This document shows positions 9,407 through 18,714 of a stretch of 64,000 nucleotides of DNA, piece by piece. The notes under the pieces were generated by a model. The model made no database searches. It was not told the origin of the DNA and saw nothing but the letters and a program-made list of their open reading frames with translations. Made by a program: the position numbers and the translations under genes. Source of the stretch: JADJNW01 sp964549655. GTDB taxonomy: Bacteria; Bacteroidota; Bacteroidia; Chitinophagales; Saprospiraceae. Every line of letters begins with the position of its first letter. The stretch's first letter is position 1. The stretch lies in the NCBI GenBank assembly GCA_964549655.1, contig CAZJXN010000003.1, positions 1-64,000 on the forward strand, read 5' to 3'.

Positions 9407-9430
9407 GCCTACTGCTCACTGCCTACTGAT
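9407..9430 (-). repeat. GGCAGTA heptamer repeat at the actE stop
   Basis: On the minus strand actE ends CAG TAG and runs on as GCAGTGAGCAGTAGGC, so the stop codon itself is part of the repeat. Same family after actC (11101-11138), actB (12685-12720) and the GH30 gene (56796). Confidence 0.75.
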
Positions 9431-10370
9431 TACTATCTCCCGGTGGGCGCTTTTTATTCGTATTTCTTTGCTTACCGCTGTCGTTTTGCTGGTCGCTTTG
9501 TACTGTTTTTACTTGCTCCGGTGGCGTTTGAGATTCCCCCGGACGAATCGCGTTTTGGTCAGGTGCTACATTTCCGGCGATGGCTTTAAATTGTTTTTCC
9601 GGCATTCCAAACACAGGGTTGAAGGTATTTGCATCCGCAGCATACTGCTTACTTGTGGTCTTTGCCTGTAACGAACGGATATAGTGAATCACTTGCCAGC
9701 GCTCTTCAAAGCTCAGTTTATCGTCATACGCACCCATTACATTTTTTCCATACATGATAGCATGATAAAAACGACCATTGGAAGCTAAATAAAAAGTGTC
9801 TTGCATAAAATTAGCGGGTGCCGCCGGATATTTTACATTCGGATTTTCCTCGCTTACTAAATAGCCATTGCCATCGGCTTTCTCACCGTGACAAATCGCA
9901 CACTGAGAAATATATAATTGCTTACCTCTTGCCAAACCGCCCGCCGAAATCGGAAATGGATTGCTGACAATTTCTTTGGACGCGCGTGTACGTTCTTCTT
10001 CTGTATCAGAATAGTGGTACGGGACGTGACCATTGAGTGGTATAGCTATGGAATGCGTGTTCGTACCGCCGCGCAGACTAGTGTAAACCTCTTCATAATC
10101 AGCAGAACTTGCCGCCGCATACCCCGCGTATCCTCTCGGAACCGTACCTGACACTGGCAACTTCGGATTGGACAATGACTTCCGTTTCATTACACTTTCA
10201 TCGTCCCATGTATTTAAATAATACTTATTGTAAACATTACTTTCGTAGGCAATCGAGTGCGCCATATCTGGCATATACTCGTGTCCTGTATGCTCTCCGC
10301 CAGCGGGACCACAAGCATTCAGCACGATTACCGCTGTAAGTATAATTATAAAATATTTCAGTTTTTTCAT
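9423..10370 (-). CDS. actE: alternative complex III subunit E, lipoprotein cytochrome c
   Basis: A 315-residue monohaem cytochrome c subunit of alternative complex III. The N-terminus is a lipoprotein signal with lipobox LNAC (C20). The haem site is CAICH at 157-161, and a methionine ligand is likely in the MYGKNVMGAY stretch. The last 60 residues are a polar P, Q, N and K-rich tail. It sits between actD and actF. It passes electrons from complex III towards the oxidase. Confidence 0.92.
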   Translation of the reverse strand: MKKLKYFIIILTAVIVLNACGPAGGEHTGHEYMPDMAHSIAYESNVYNKYYLNTWDDESVMKRKSLSNPKLPVSGTVPRGYAGYAAASSADYEEVYTSLRGGTNTHSIAIPLNGHVPYHYSDTEEERTRASKEIVSNPFPISAGGLARGKQLYISQCAICHGEKADGNGYLVSEENPNVKYPAAPANFMQDTFYLASNGRFYHAIMYGKNVMGAYDDKLSFEERWQVIHYIRSLQAKTTSKQYAADANTFNPVFGMPEKQFKAIAGNVAPDQNAIRPGESQTPPEQVKTVQSDQQNDSGKQRNTNKKRPPGDSNQ

Positions 10371-10393
10371 TACAATATAATTAAAAATAGCAA

Positions 10394-10927
10394 TTAAATT
10401 AGCTTTTGATTTACTTCTACCGCATTCGTTACATTGAAAAAAGATTTCAACTTATCTACCAATTCTGAACTGGCATTCGTCGTATCAAAAGCAATACAAA
10501 ATTTATCATCTGTAATCCGGTCATCTAAAGTCGGATTGGTTGTACCCGGTGCCATTCCACAAACGGTGTAAAATGTAACCACCATTCCAATCGCTGCAAA
10601 CAACACCGTCAATTCGAATGTAATCGGAATAAATGCTGGTGCGGAAAAGTAAGGCTTGCCACCAAAAATCATGGGCCAATCCCGCGTAAAAATCCAGGTC
10701 ATCGCCAAAAAAGCAGTCAACGTACCGAGCGCTCCATACATAAAACCAGCGATGTGCAGACGGCTTTCGGCTAAGTGCAGCGCATGGTCAAGTCCGTGTA
10801 CGGGAAATGGCGTGAACACATCCAGAATTTCCAAATGTTCGTCATTGGCTCTGTGCACGGCATCCAGCAAGATGACTTCATCATCATATAAACCGTAGAG
10901 TACTTCTTTATTCGTTAAATTAGCCAT
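10394..10927 (-). CDS. actD: alternative complex III subunit D (DUF3341)
   Basis: A 177-residue DUF3341 protein with two membrane helices (about 65-83 and 98-122) flanked by soluble parts, the usual form of ActD. It anchors the peripheral subunits of alternative complex III to the membrane; no cofactor is expected. Starts with ATG (MANLTNKEVLYGLYDDE). Between actC and actE, with a repeat-rich spacer upstream. Confidence 0.92.
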   Translation of the reverse strand: MANLTNKEVLYGLYDDEVILLDAVHRANDEHLEILDVFTPFPVHGLDHALHLAESRLHIAGFMYGALGTLTAFLAMTWIFTRDWPMIFGGKPYFSAPAFIPITFELTVLFAAIGMVVTFYTVCGMAPGTTNPTLDDRITDDKFCIAFDTTNASSELVDKLKSFFNVTNAVEVNQKLI

Positions 10928-11025
10928 GCTTTATGCGAATTATTACGATTTTTCAATATTTTTTTAAACTGCCTATTATTTTTGTAAAAAAATTGCCCCT
11001 CCGGTTCTGCACTTTTTTCATCCCG

Positions 11026-11082
11026 TATCGCATAATTGGAACGCGGATGACGCGGATTTAGCGGATTAACGCGGATTTTTTC
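11026..11082 (+). repeat. CGCGGATGACGCGGATT dispersed repeat (copy 1)
   Basis: Reads CATAATTGGAACGCGGAT then further GCGGATT units ending in a run of T. Near-identical copies are at 21311-21358, 45899-45950 and 60321-60380, and in reverse orientation inside the array 21460-22003. Here it lies in the actC-actD spacer, opposite to the direction of transcription. Confidence 0.8.
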
Positions 11083-11100
11083 TTTATTTATTAATCTCAA

Positions 11101-11138
11101 AACTGTCTGCTGCCTACTGCTCACTGGAAACTGCCTAC
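11101..11138 (-). repeat. GGCAGTA heptamer repeat at the actC stop
   Basis: On the minus strand actC ends CAT CAG TAG followed by GCAGTTTCCAGTGAGCAGT and more copies; the stop codon is the first TAG of the repeat. Confidence 0.75.
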
Positions 11139-12583
11139 TGATGCGCCTCATCCCCATTTCCATTAGCCGTTATGGCTATCGGGTCTTGATTATGTGTAGG
11201 TTGCTTCACTGCTTTTGGACCGACGTACTGGTCACCTGCTACTTTCAAAATAGACTTTACTTCGGCTGCGGCTATGACTGGTGCTACTCTTGCAAAAATC
11301 AGATACAGTGTAAAGAACAAGCCCAACGTGCCTGTAAAAATGCTGATTTCTACCCAAGTCGGTGTATAATAACTCCAGCTGGAAGGTAAATAATCGCGCG
11401 CTAAAGTCGTTCCGATAATTACAAAACGCTCAAACCACATCCCGATATTTACAAAAATAGACATTACAAATGTAACTACAATATTACGACGTAGGCTCTT
11501 CCACCAGAATATCTGCGGAGACAGTACATTACAACTCATCATACCGACATACGCCCACCAGTAAGGACCAAATACGCGATTGTAAAAAGCATACTGTTCA
11601 TATAAATAACCAGAGTACCAAGCGATAAATAACTCAGTCAGATAAGCCACGCCCACTATCGTACCCGTCACCAGAATGACTTTATTCATACTCTCAATGT
11701 GCGCCAGCGTGATATACTCTTCCAGTTTAAAAACCTTCCGCGTCATAATCATCAGCGTCAATACCATTGCAAAACCAGAAAAGATAGCCCCAGCTACGAA
11801 ATAAGGTGGGAAAATCGTGGTGTGCCAACCCGGAATCACCGAAGTTGCAAAGTCAAAAGATACAATCGTGTGCACCGACAATACGAGCGGCGTAGAAATA
11901 CCTGCCAACACCAATGATAAACTCTCAAAACGTTGCCAGTGCTTGGCTGCACCTGTCCAACCGAACGAAGCGAAATTGTACATTTTCCGACGGAAGCCCT
12001 TGGACCGGTCTCTCAAAGTCGCCAAATCCGGTACCAAACCTGTATACCAAAACAGTAAGGAAACGGTAAAATAAGTCGAGATGGCAAACACGTCCCACAA
12101 CAGCGGCGAGTTGAAATTCACCCAAAGTGGACCCCGCGTATTCGGATATGGAAAGATGAAAAATGCCAACCACACCCGTCCCATGTGAAAAATTGGGAAC
12201 TGCCCGGCGCAAATTACTGCAAAGATAGTCATGGCTTCCGCTGCTCGGTTTACGCCCGTGCGCCACTTCTGCCGGAACAGCAACAAAATCGCCGAAATCA
12301 ACGTCCCTGCGTGACCGATACCAATCCACCATACAAAGTTGGTAATGTCCCAAGCCCAGCCAATCGTACGGTCAGAACCCCAAGTGCCGATGCCATAAAA
12401 CACCGTCCAAGCGATAGCAAACACGTACAAACCCAATCCTGCGACGGCAACTATAAAAGCAATCACCCACATAAGACTGGGCGTGCGCTCGGAAGGGGCA
12501 GAGATGTCTTCCGTTATCTGGTGGTACGTTTTGCCGCCTTCTATCAGCGGTTCTCGTATCGGAGATATTACTGCGTGCGTCAT
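11135..12583 (-). CDS. actC: alternative complex III subunit C (NrfD-like)
   Basis: A 482-residue polytopic membrane protein (about ten helices from residue 38 on) of the NrfD/PsrC family. In alternative complex III, ActC binds menaquinol next to the iron-sulfur subunit ActB. The polar N-terminus (about 35 residues) and C-terminus lie outside the membrane. It follows actB and precedes actD in the standard order. ATG start (MTHAVISPIREPL). Confidence 0.94.
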   Translation of the reverse strand: MTHAVISPIREPLIEGGKTYHQITEDISAPSERTPSLMWVIAFIVAVAGLGLYVFAIAWTVFYGIGTWGSDRTIGWAWDITNFVWWIGIGHAGTLISAILLLFRQKWRTGVNRAAEAMTIFAVICAGQFPIFHMGRVWLAFFIFPYPNTRGPLWVNFNSPLLWDVFAISTYFTVSLLFWYTGLVPDLATLRDRSKGFRRKMYNFASFGWTGAAKHWQRFESLSLVLAGISTPLVLSVHTIVSFDFATSVIPGWHTTIFPPYFVAGAIFSGFAMVLTLMIMTRKVFKLEEYITLAHIESMNKVILVTGTIVGVAYLTELFIAWYSGYLYEQYAFYNRVFGPYWWAYVGMMSCNVLSPQIFWWKSLRRNIVVTFVMSIFVNIGMWFERFVIIGTTLARDYLPSSWSYYTPTWVEISIFTGTLGLFFTLYLIFARVAPVIAAAEVKSILKVAGDQYVGPKAVKQPTHNQDPIAITANGNGDEAHQ

Positions 12584-12684
12584 CTTTTATATTTTTACAA
12601 CTATATTTTCAATTGTCAATTTACTGAAGCACATTTTAGTTTTAAACGCAGCGGGCGCAGAGCCAGATAGCTATCGGCTTTGTG

Positions 12685-12720
12685 TACTGCCAACTGCCAG
12701 CTCAAAACTGCCTACTGATT
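12685..12720 (-). repeat. GGCAGTA heptamer repeat at the actB stop
   Basis: On the minus strand actB ends GCA TAA and continues TCAGTAGGCAGTTTTGAG, then TGGCAGTTGGCAGTAC. Third copy of the family directly after an act gene. Confidence 0.75.
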
Positions 12721-15700
12721 ATGCTTCTAATTCCTCATTCCGATTATTCACTTTTGCACCGTACAGTACAGAAGATTGCGTATTGATTTCTTCCAACACC
12801 AAATAATTCAGCGGGCTTTGCGCTTTTTTCACTACATCGCCTTCTTTATTATTTCGGTCACCGAATGTAATTGCACCTGTTGGGCAAGAAGTTTGACAAG
12901 CCGTACGCACATCCGAATCCGTCAGTTTACGTGCCTCGCGCTTCGCTGTCAATTTGCCTTCTTGAATGCGCTGCATACAAAAGCTACACTTTTCCATTAC
13001 ACCGCGAGAACGCACCGTTACGTCGGGATTCAACACCATGCGAGTTAGGTTGTCTGCGTAAAATGTCATTCCCTTCTCGTTTTCTACTGTCGGGTCTTCT
13101 TTATAATTGTCATTGTACCCAAAAATATCCGCCGTTGTAAAATCTAACCAGTTGAAACGGCGCACTTTATACGGACAGTTATTGGCACAATAACGCGTAC
13201 CGATACAGCGGTTATAAGCCATTTGGTTAATCCCTTCCGAACTGTGCGTGGTAGCTGCCACCGGACAAACGTTCTCACAAGGCGCGTTATCGCAATGCTG
13301 ACACAACATCGGCTGATAGACCACATTCGGATTTTCAAAATCGCCGTAGAAATAGCGGTCAATGCGCAACCACGTCATTTCATGGTGACGCGACACTTCT
13401 GTTTTACCTACAATCGGCACATTATTTTCAGCCATACAAGCCACTGCACAAGCACCACAACCGATACATGAATTCAAATCAATGTGCATCAGCCAGTGAT
13501 GTCCTTGTCCATACACATCTGTTAAATAACGGTCATATGGGTATAAAGTGTTGGCATTCAAATCCTGTGCTTCCGTTCTGCGCTCTGCCACGTATTCTAC
13601 CAGTTCTTCTACTTCTTTCAAATTGCCTTGGAAAATGATAGAGCGTTTGGTGAGACCACCTTGAAAACCTTCGCGGCTGAATAAATTGGCATTCACTACT
13701 TTTTCATCCACATTCAGCGACTTTTTCGTCTGTGGGTCAATGGCTTGCAAGCCCATCGAGTGGTGATACTGCACCGTCGGGAAGTCCGTATCTTCTCCTA
13801 CACTATCTGAAATTGTTAAATTTGTTGCAAAATATTGCGTCTGTCCTTCGTCGTCAATCGTGAGCCAAGGGTACACATTCACCCCTACTTTACTATCTTT
13901 TGATTTGTTGGCAAAACCATTCATATCCCGACCGTAGCCGACTGCCAAACCAACCGTACCGGGCATTTGTCCAAACTGCCGAACCACCGTACAACGCTCC
14001 TTCGAGCCATTCACTTCTAATTCTACGATATCCGCCGTTCCTTTTACTTCTTTTTTATTTAAATCTTTGAATGCCTTATAATCGCTACCGCCGTCCCAGC
14101 CCACTGGAATCGTCAAATAATTGCCCCAAGAAGCGCGCGTCACTGGGTCTGCCATTTCCATCAGCCACGGATTGCCCGCGTATTGACCACCACCGGCTTG
14201 TACCGTTTCAAAGAAAGAAATTTCCAGTTCCGTTTTTTGCGGTTTCCGTACTCTCGCTGCTGCTGCATTGATGTCGCCACCAAAGTCAAACGATTTCGCT
14301 TCTTCTGGAATTTCAAAAACACCGTCGTGCAACGTGCTATCCCAAAATGCTTGAAACGTAGTAAACCTACCTTGAAAACGGAATAAATTATCTTGCCAAT
14401 ATTTTTTCAAATAATCATAATACGGCTGTTCGGATGTAGTGTTCAACGTCGCACTTGCTGCCCAGCGCAAGAGACTTTCTTCTTGCTGACGGGTTTTAAA
14501 TAAAGGTGCAATCGTCGGCTGCATCAAGCTGAATTGTCCACGCTTCGCCTCGGCATCTCCCCAACTTTCGAGGTAGTGGTGCGTCGGGGTTGCGTAGTCA
14601 CAAAGCATCAATGTTTCATTCGGAATCATCGAACACGAAATCTTCGTGCGCACTTTTTTCATCCCATCTGCAAAGCGGTCACTCGTAGGTAAATCCCAAG
14701 CTGGATTCGCACCATCCATTACAATTAACGCGTCCACTTGCCCATTATTCATGGCTTGCGCCAAACGTCGAATCGCGCGGTCGCTGCCCTGCCGTTGCAA
14801 AGAAACATTGGCAAAAGTAATCGTGACACCGTAGCTGCCGAGCATATTATTGATGCCATTCACCAGCACTTGCTCTCCAATATTATTTGAACCAGAAACC
14901 ACTAATGCACCACCACGATTATCTGCGAGTTCTTTTGCAATTTTCTTTAATTTGTTCGTTTTTTCGGCATCCAGACTTGGACCACCGATGGTTGTACCGC
15001 CCGTCAATTTTGCCACTTCATTATAAACTGCTACAATCGCTGCGCCTTGCTCAGATGGTTTGATAAGAATGCGATTATCAGCATTAGAACCCGTCAACGT
15101 CATATGGCTTTCCACTTGAATGTGGCGCGACATTCTTGGGCTTTTGGTATCTACTTTGCGATTTACAACATATTGTGCCGCATATTCTATCGGAGAAATC
15201 CAAGTACCCAGAAAATCTGCATCAAAACTCACAATCACGCGCGCTTGGTCGAATCGGTAATTTGGTACGACTGGCTGTCCGAAACACTGGTTATTCGCTT
15301 CCAACAACGCCGAACTGGAGACGGGATCGTACATCACCACTTCCGTGTTCGGAAATTTCGTTCTAAAATCTTCAATCGCTCGCTTCGCAGTTGGACTTAA
15401 AATTGTATTTGCGACAATGCGAATGCGCGAACCGGCATTCAACTTGCCTGTAATTTCTCGGTCAATTTCTGCCCACGTCGGTCCTTGTTTGCCCTTTTCT
15501 CTTTCAATCTTTCCACCTTTCACGCGATACGGACCTGCCAAACGACTGGTATCATATAGGCTCAACACGCTTGCTTGCGCCCGTGCGTTCGTGCCGCCGC
15601 CCGTGACGACGGATAAGCTGTTGCCTTCAATTTTGATGGGACGACCTTCGCGTGTTTTCACTAAAACTGGGCAATAATCGCCGCCTTGTACAAACGTGGA

Positions 15701-15988
15701 AGCGTAGTAAGTCGCCACGCCCGGCACAATTTCATCCGGCTTCACGACATACGGAATGGCTTTGCGTACTGGAATTTCGCAACCTGCTGCCAGCGTAGCC
15801 GCACCTAATCCAAAACCCAGATATTTTAAAAAATCCCGACGGTTTGTGCCAACTTCCATTGCATTTTGCTCGGAAAGCTGGTCTACAATCGGCAACTCTA
15901 TAAACTCTTTCTGCACGATTTCCTGATAGGACGGGTCATTCGTCAATTGTTCAACCCCAATCCAGATGTCATTATGATTATTTTTCAT
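12719..15988 (-). CDS. actB: alternative complex III subunit B, iron-sulfur protein
   Basis: A 1089-residue peripheral subunit. Residues 49-75 form a twin-arginine-like signal (RRDFLKYLG) ending in a possible lipobox AAGC, so the protein is probably exported folded and lipid-anchored. The middle (about 80-780) resembles molybdopterin oxidoreductases, although ActB is known to have no Mo cofactor. The C-terminal quarter has ferredoxin-like clusters: CIGCGACAVAC, CQHCDNAPCENVCP, CIGTRYCANNCP, CSFCMQ and CQTSCPTG, enough for the usual one [3Fe-4S] and three [4Fe-4S] centres. It carries electrons from quinol to the haems of ActA. ATG start; second gene of the cluster. Confidence 0.95.
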   Translation of the reverse strand: MKNNHNDIWIGVEQLTNDPSYQEIVQKEFIELPIVDQLSEQNAMEVGTNRRDFLKYLGFGLGAATLAAGCEIPVRKAIPYVVKPDEIVPGVATYYASTFVQGGDYCPVLVKTREGRPIKIEGNSLSVVTGGGTNARAQASVLSLYDTSRLAGPYRVKGGKIEREKGKQGPTWAEIDREITGKLNAGSRIRIVANTILSPTAKRAIEDFRTKFPNTEVVMYDPVSSSALLEANNQCFGQPVVPNYRFDQARVIVSFDADFLGTWISPIEYAAQYVVNRKVDTKSPRMSRHIQVESHMTLTGSNADNRILIKPSEQGAAIVAVYNEVAKLTGGTTIGGPSLDAEKTNKLKKIAKELADNRGGALVVSGSNNIGEQVLVNGINNMLGSYGVTITFANVSLQRQGSDRAIRRLAQAMNNGQVDALIVMDGANPAWDLPTSDRFADGMKKVRTKISCSMIPNETLMLCDYATPTHHYLESWGDAEAKRGQFSLMQPTIAPLFKTRQQEESLLRWAASATLNTTSEQPYYDYLKKYWQDNLFRFQGRFTTFQAFWDSTLHDGVFEIPEEAKSFDFGGDINAAAARVRKPQKTELEISFFETVQAGGGQYAGNPWLMEMADPVTRASWGNYLTIPVGWDGGSDYKAFKDLNKKEVKGTADIVELEVNGSKERCTVVRQFGQMPGTVGLAVGYGRDMNGFANKSKDSKVGVNVYPWLTIDDEGQTQYFATNLTISDSVGEDTDFPTVQYHHSMGLQAIDPQTKKSLNVDEKVVNANLFSREGFQGGLTKRSIIFQGNLKEVEELVEYVAERRTEAQDLNANTLYPYDRYLTDVYGQGHHWLMHIDLNSCIGCGACAVACMAENNVPIVGKTEVSRHHEMTWLRIDRYFYGDFENPNVVYQPMLCQHCDNAPCENVCPVAATTHSSEGINQMAYNRCIGTRYCANNCPYKVRRFNWLDFTTADIFGYNDNYKEDPTVENEKGMTFYADNLTRMVLNPDVTVRSRGVMEKCSFCMQRIQEGKLTAKREARKLTDSDVRTACQTSCPTGAITFGDRNNKEGDVVKKAQSPLNYLVLEEINTQSSVLYGAKVNNRNEELEA

Positions 15989-16050
15989 ATCGTGTTGAGA
16001 CTGCTTATTTTTTTGTTTTAAAGTTGAAGTTTCGAGCTAGGAGGGCTTAA

Positions 16051-16079
16051 ACCCATTAACCTTTCACCCCATCACCCTA
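16051..16079 (-). repeat. GGGTGATA repeat directly after the actA stop
   Basis: On the minus strand actA ends CAT TAT TAG and continues GGTGATGGGGTGAAAGG, then TTAATGGG. It overlaps the stop codon region. Confidence 0.75.
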
Positions 16080-17513
16080 ATAATGGCATTGCTGGCATTC
16101 TAATCCGCCCACATCTTCTACCGTTACTTTGTTGCGCGTACCGTTGGCGATTTCTTTGTGATATTTTTCGTAGTAATTTTTGTAGTAATCGTTGTCGTTG
16201 AATTTCACTTCCGTCTGGCGGTGGCAATTGATACACCAACCCATCGAAAGCGGCGAGTGCTGGGCAACGACTTCCATTTCCTCTACCTTGCCGTGACAAG
16301 TTTGGCATTCTAACTGACCGACCGAGACGTGCTGCGCGTGATTGAAATACACATGGTCTGGTAAATTGTGAATGCGTGTCCATTCTATCGGACCTTGTAT
16401 TTTATTGTCGCCGTTTTCAGGATTTTTTAGAGCTGCTACAACTCCCTCCCACTGGTCATTCATTATTTTTTCGCCCATTTGACCCAGCGTTCCATTATTT
16501 GCCTCTACGTAAGTATCAGAAATCCATTTTTTATAAATCCGCTCTATCTCTTCTTCACTCAAGTTGTCATAATTTGCAATGTATTTATCCGTACTTGGGT
16601 CATAGCCAATAGAAGCAAAAATTTTGGTCAATTCCGCCGTGCCATATTGCGAACCAACTTCAATGGCTTTGTGGCAATTCATACACGTATTAGTTTGCGG
16701 AATGTTGGAATGCTTACTTCGGCGAGCGCCATCGTGGCAATATTGGCAATCAATCTTCTGCTGTCCTGCATGAATAGCGTGGGAGAATTTAATTGGCTGC
16801 CCTGGCTTGTATCCTTGCTGACGACCAAGTGCTATCGCATTATTCACCGTCGTGTAACCGCCTAAAACTACTAATGCAAAAATGACAAATCCAATCACGC
16901 CCTTGCTGGTCAGCGTCTGCGCCAACGTGCGACGCGTAACCGGGAAGCCTGTATCGCGGGTTTTGATTACATAATCCAAGTTGGAAATAATACGCGCCAG
17001 AACTATTGCAAAAATGACAAGAATCAAGGCGATGACGACGAAAAGTGGAGTATTAGACCCTCCAGATTGTGCACTTTCTTCTCCAGGAGGAGGGGGAGGA
17101 GGTTTTGGAGGTCCATAAGTATCCGTATACACACCATTTATGTAGGCAAGTATATTTTCAATCTGCGCATCCGTCAGGTTGGTGAAGTTGCTCATCAGAT
17201 TAGGCTTCCACTCATTCCAAAGCACGGTTGCGCGTGGATGACCAGTTGCAATGAGTGCTTGCGAATTGCGAATCCAAGCGTATAAATCCGTCCGCGGATA
17301 ATCTGCCCAACGTTCCTCCACGCCACCGAGTGCCGGACCCGTCAGTTTGACTTTCATGTTGCTGGCGTGGCAAGAATTACATTGCGCTTTAAATAAAGCT
17401 TTCCCTTCATCTAAATTGACAGTACCAGCGGCGTCTTGTGCGACCATTATGCAAACAAACAGCAGCAGCAGCGCGGTGGAACAAATGCGGTAAATCAAAA
17501 ATCGAATCACCAT
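16077..17513 (-). CDS. actA: alternative complex III subunit A, hexahaem cytochrome c
   Basis: A 478-residue cytochrome with six CxxCH sites: CNSCH (45-49) in an N-terminal class I cytochrome c domain, then CQYCH, CMNCH, CQTCH, CINCH and CQQCH in the ActA multihaem domain. A signal peptide is at 1-25 and a membrane helix at about 155-175, after a proline-rich linker (about 137-143). In alternative complex III ActA is the pentahaem subunit; the extra fused monohaem domain at the N-terminus could hand electrons on to CuA of the oxidase. It is the first gene of the cluster, with a strong promoter candidate 64 bases upstream. Confidence 0.95.
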   Translation of the reverse strand: MVIRFLIYRICSTALLLLFVCIMVAQDAAGTVNLDEGKALFKAQCNSCHASNMKVKLTGPALGGVEERWADYPRTDLYAWIRNSQALIATGHPRATVLWNEWKPNLMSNFTNLTDAQIENILAYINGVYTDTYGPPKPPPPPPGEESAQSGGSNTPLFVVIALILVIFAIVLARIISNLDYVIKTRDTGFPVTRRTLAQTLTSKGVIGFVIFALVVLGGYTTVNNAIALGRQQGYKPGQPIKFSHAIHAGQQKIDCQYCHDGARRSKHSNIPQTNTCMNCHKAIEVGSQYGTAELTKIFASIGYDPSTDKYIANYDNLSEEEIERIYKKWISDTYVEANNGTLGQMGEKIMNDQWEGVVAALKNPENGDNKIQGPIEWTRIHNLPDHVYFNHAQHVSVGQLECQTCHGKVEEMEVVAQHSPLSMGWCINCHRQTEVKFNDNDYYKNYYEKYHKEIANGTRNKVTVEDVGGLECQQCHY

Positions 17514-17576
17514 AATATATTGAGCTTTGAAAGTATTAAATGGGTTAACAACATCGTCACAGATTTGTCAACGCGA

Positions 17577-17608
17577 CAAAGATATAACGTGCTTTCTTCT
17601 TTTAACAA
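17577..17608 (-). promoter_or_regulatory. promoter of the act-cta cluster
   Basis: On the minus strand TTG (17606-17608), 21 bases, then TATCTTTG (17577-17584), matching the Bacteroidota -33 TTG / -7 TAnnTTTG pattern. Transcription would start near 17570, about 57 bases before the actA ATG. Spacing is within the accepted 17-23 range. No operator is evident. Confidence 0.6.
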
Positions 17609-17780
17609 TAAATTTTAGAAAGCGTTAACTATTTAGATTAGCTCTAAACAATTAGCTAAGTCATTGACAATGTTGCTGAAAAATAAAATTTGGTCTTCTA
17701 AACTAATAGAAAGGAAAGTGCGAAGAAATGTTAGCAAAAAGTTAATTTATTTATTGTTTTTGGTTTGAAATTGAAAATAA

Positions 17781-17872
17781 GATGCCAAATGCCAGACAAT
17801 AGATTTTAGACAATAGACTTTAGAAATTAGATGCCATCCCGACTACTGTTGAGGAGATTAGAAGATGCCAGA
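17781..17872. repeat. AGATGCCA / TAGACAATAGAC repeat cluster
   Basis: The spacer between actA and thyA (17514-17914) holds the promoter above and this patch of mixed words: GATGCCAAATGCCAGAC, AATAGATTTTAGACAATAG and two further AGATGCCA copies. The rest of the spacer is plain AT-rich sequence with no gene. Confidence 0.65.
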
Positions 17873-17914
17873 CTGGAACTTATCCCTCTCGAACATTAAC
17901 ATCAAACAAAAACT

Positions 17915-18709
17915 TCAAACCGCCACCGACGCTTTGATATGCGGATGCGGCTCGTACCCAATTAATTCAAAATCTTCATATTGAAAGCTAAAAATATCCT
18001 TTACCGCTGGATTTAATTCTAATCGTGGTAATTCCCTCGGCTCACGAGACAATTGTAATTGTGCTTGTTCGATATGGTTAGCATATAAATGCACATCGCC
18101 AAAAGTGTGAATAAAATCGCCTACCTCCAGGTCGCACACCTGCGCCACCATGTGCGTGAGCAGCGCGTAGGAAGCGATATTGAAAGGAACTCCGAGAAAA
18201 ACATCCGCTGAACGCTGGTATAACTGACATGACAATTTCCCATTTGCGACGTAGAATTGAAACAGCGCATGACACGGCGACAACGCCATCTTCGGCAACT
18301 CCGCTACATTCCACGCACTCACCAGAATTCGGCGAGAATCGGGATTCGTTTTTAATTGTTGTATCGCTTGTTCGATTTGATTGATGGTTTGTCCATCCGC
18401 GCCTTGCCAGCTAATCCATTGTTTGCCGTACACGGGACCGAGGTCGCCGTTTTCATCCGCCCATTCATCCCAAATGCGCACGCCATTTTCGTTTAAATAT
18501 TTCGTATTCGTATCGCCTTTCAAAAACCAAAGTAATTCGTATATAATAGATTTTAAATGTAATTTCTTCGTCGTCACCAAAGGAAAGCCTTCTTGTAAAT
18601 TAAATCGCATCTGATAGCCGAATACGCTGGTCGTGCCGGTGCCAGTGCGGTCAGATTTTTGGGTGCCGGTTTCTAAAATATGGTTTAAAAGATGATGATA
18701 TTGTTTCAT
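17915..18709 (-). CDS. thyA: thymidylate synthase
   Basis: A 264-residue ThyA, the same length as the Escherichia coli enzyme, converting dUMP to dTMP with methylene-tetrahydrofolate. The catalytic cysteine is C146 in LSPCHALFQ; the dUMP-binding arginines lie in RTGTGTTSVFG and SRRILVSAWN; the folate and dUMP loops are QLYQRSADVFLGVPFN and FGDVHLY. ATG start. It begins only 5 bases after the DUF3226 gene, so it is probably cotranscribed with the ATPase/TOPRIM-like pair upstream. No folA (dihydrofolate reductase) gene follows, as it often does. Confidence 0.97.
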   Translation of the reverse strand: MKQYHHLLNHILETGTQKSDRTGTGTTSVFGYQMRFNLQEGFPLVTTKKLHLKSIIYELLWFLKGDTNTKYLNENGVRIWDEWADENGDLGPVYGKQWISWQGADGQTINQIEQAIQQLKTNPDSRRILVSAWNVAELPKMALSPCHALFQFYVANGKLSCQLYQRSADVFLGVPFNIASYALLTHMVAQVCDLEVGDFIHTFGDVHLYANHIEQAQLQLSREPRELPRLELNPAVKDIFSFQYEDFELIGYEPHPHIKASVAV

Positions 18710-18714
18710 AATTG

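Noticed and set aside
17915..18709. Phage-derived thyA
   Set aside because: Length, motifs and base use match a normal chromosomal ThyA, and no phage genes are near.
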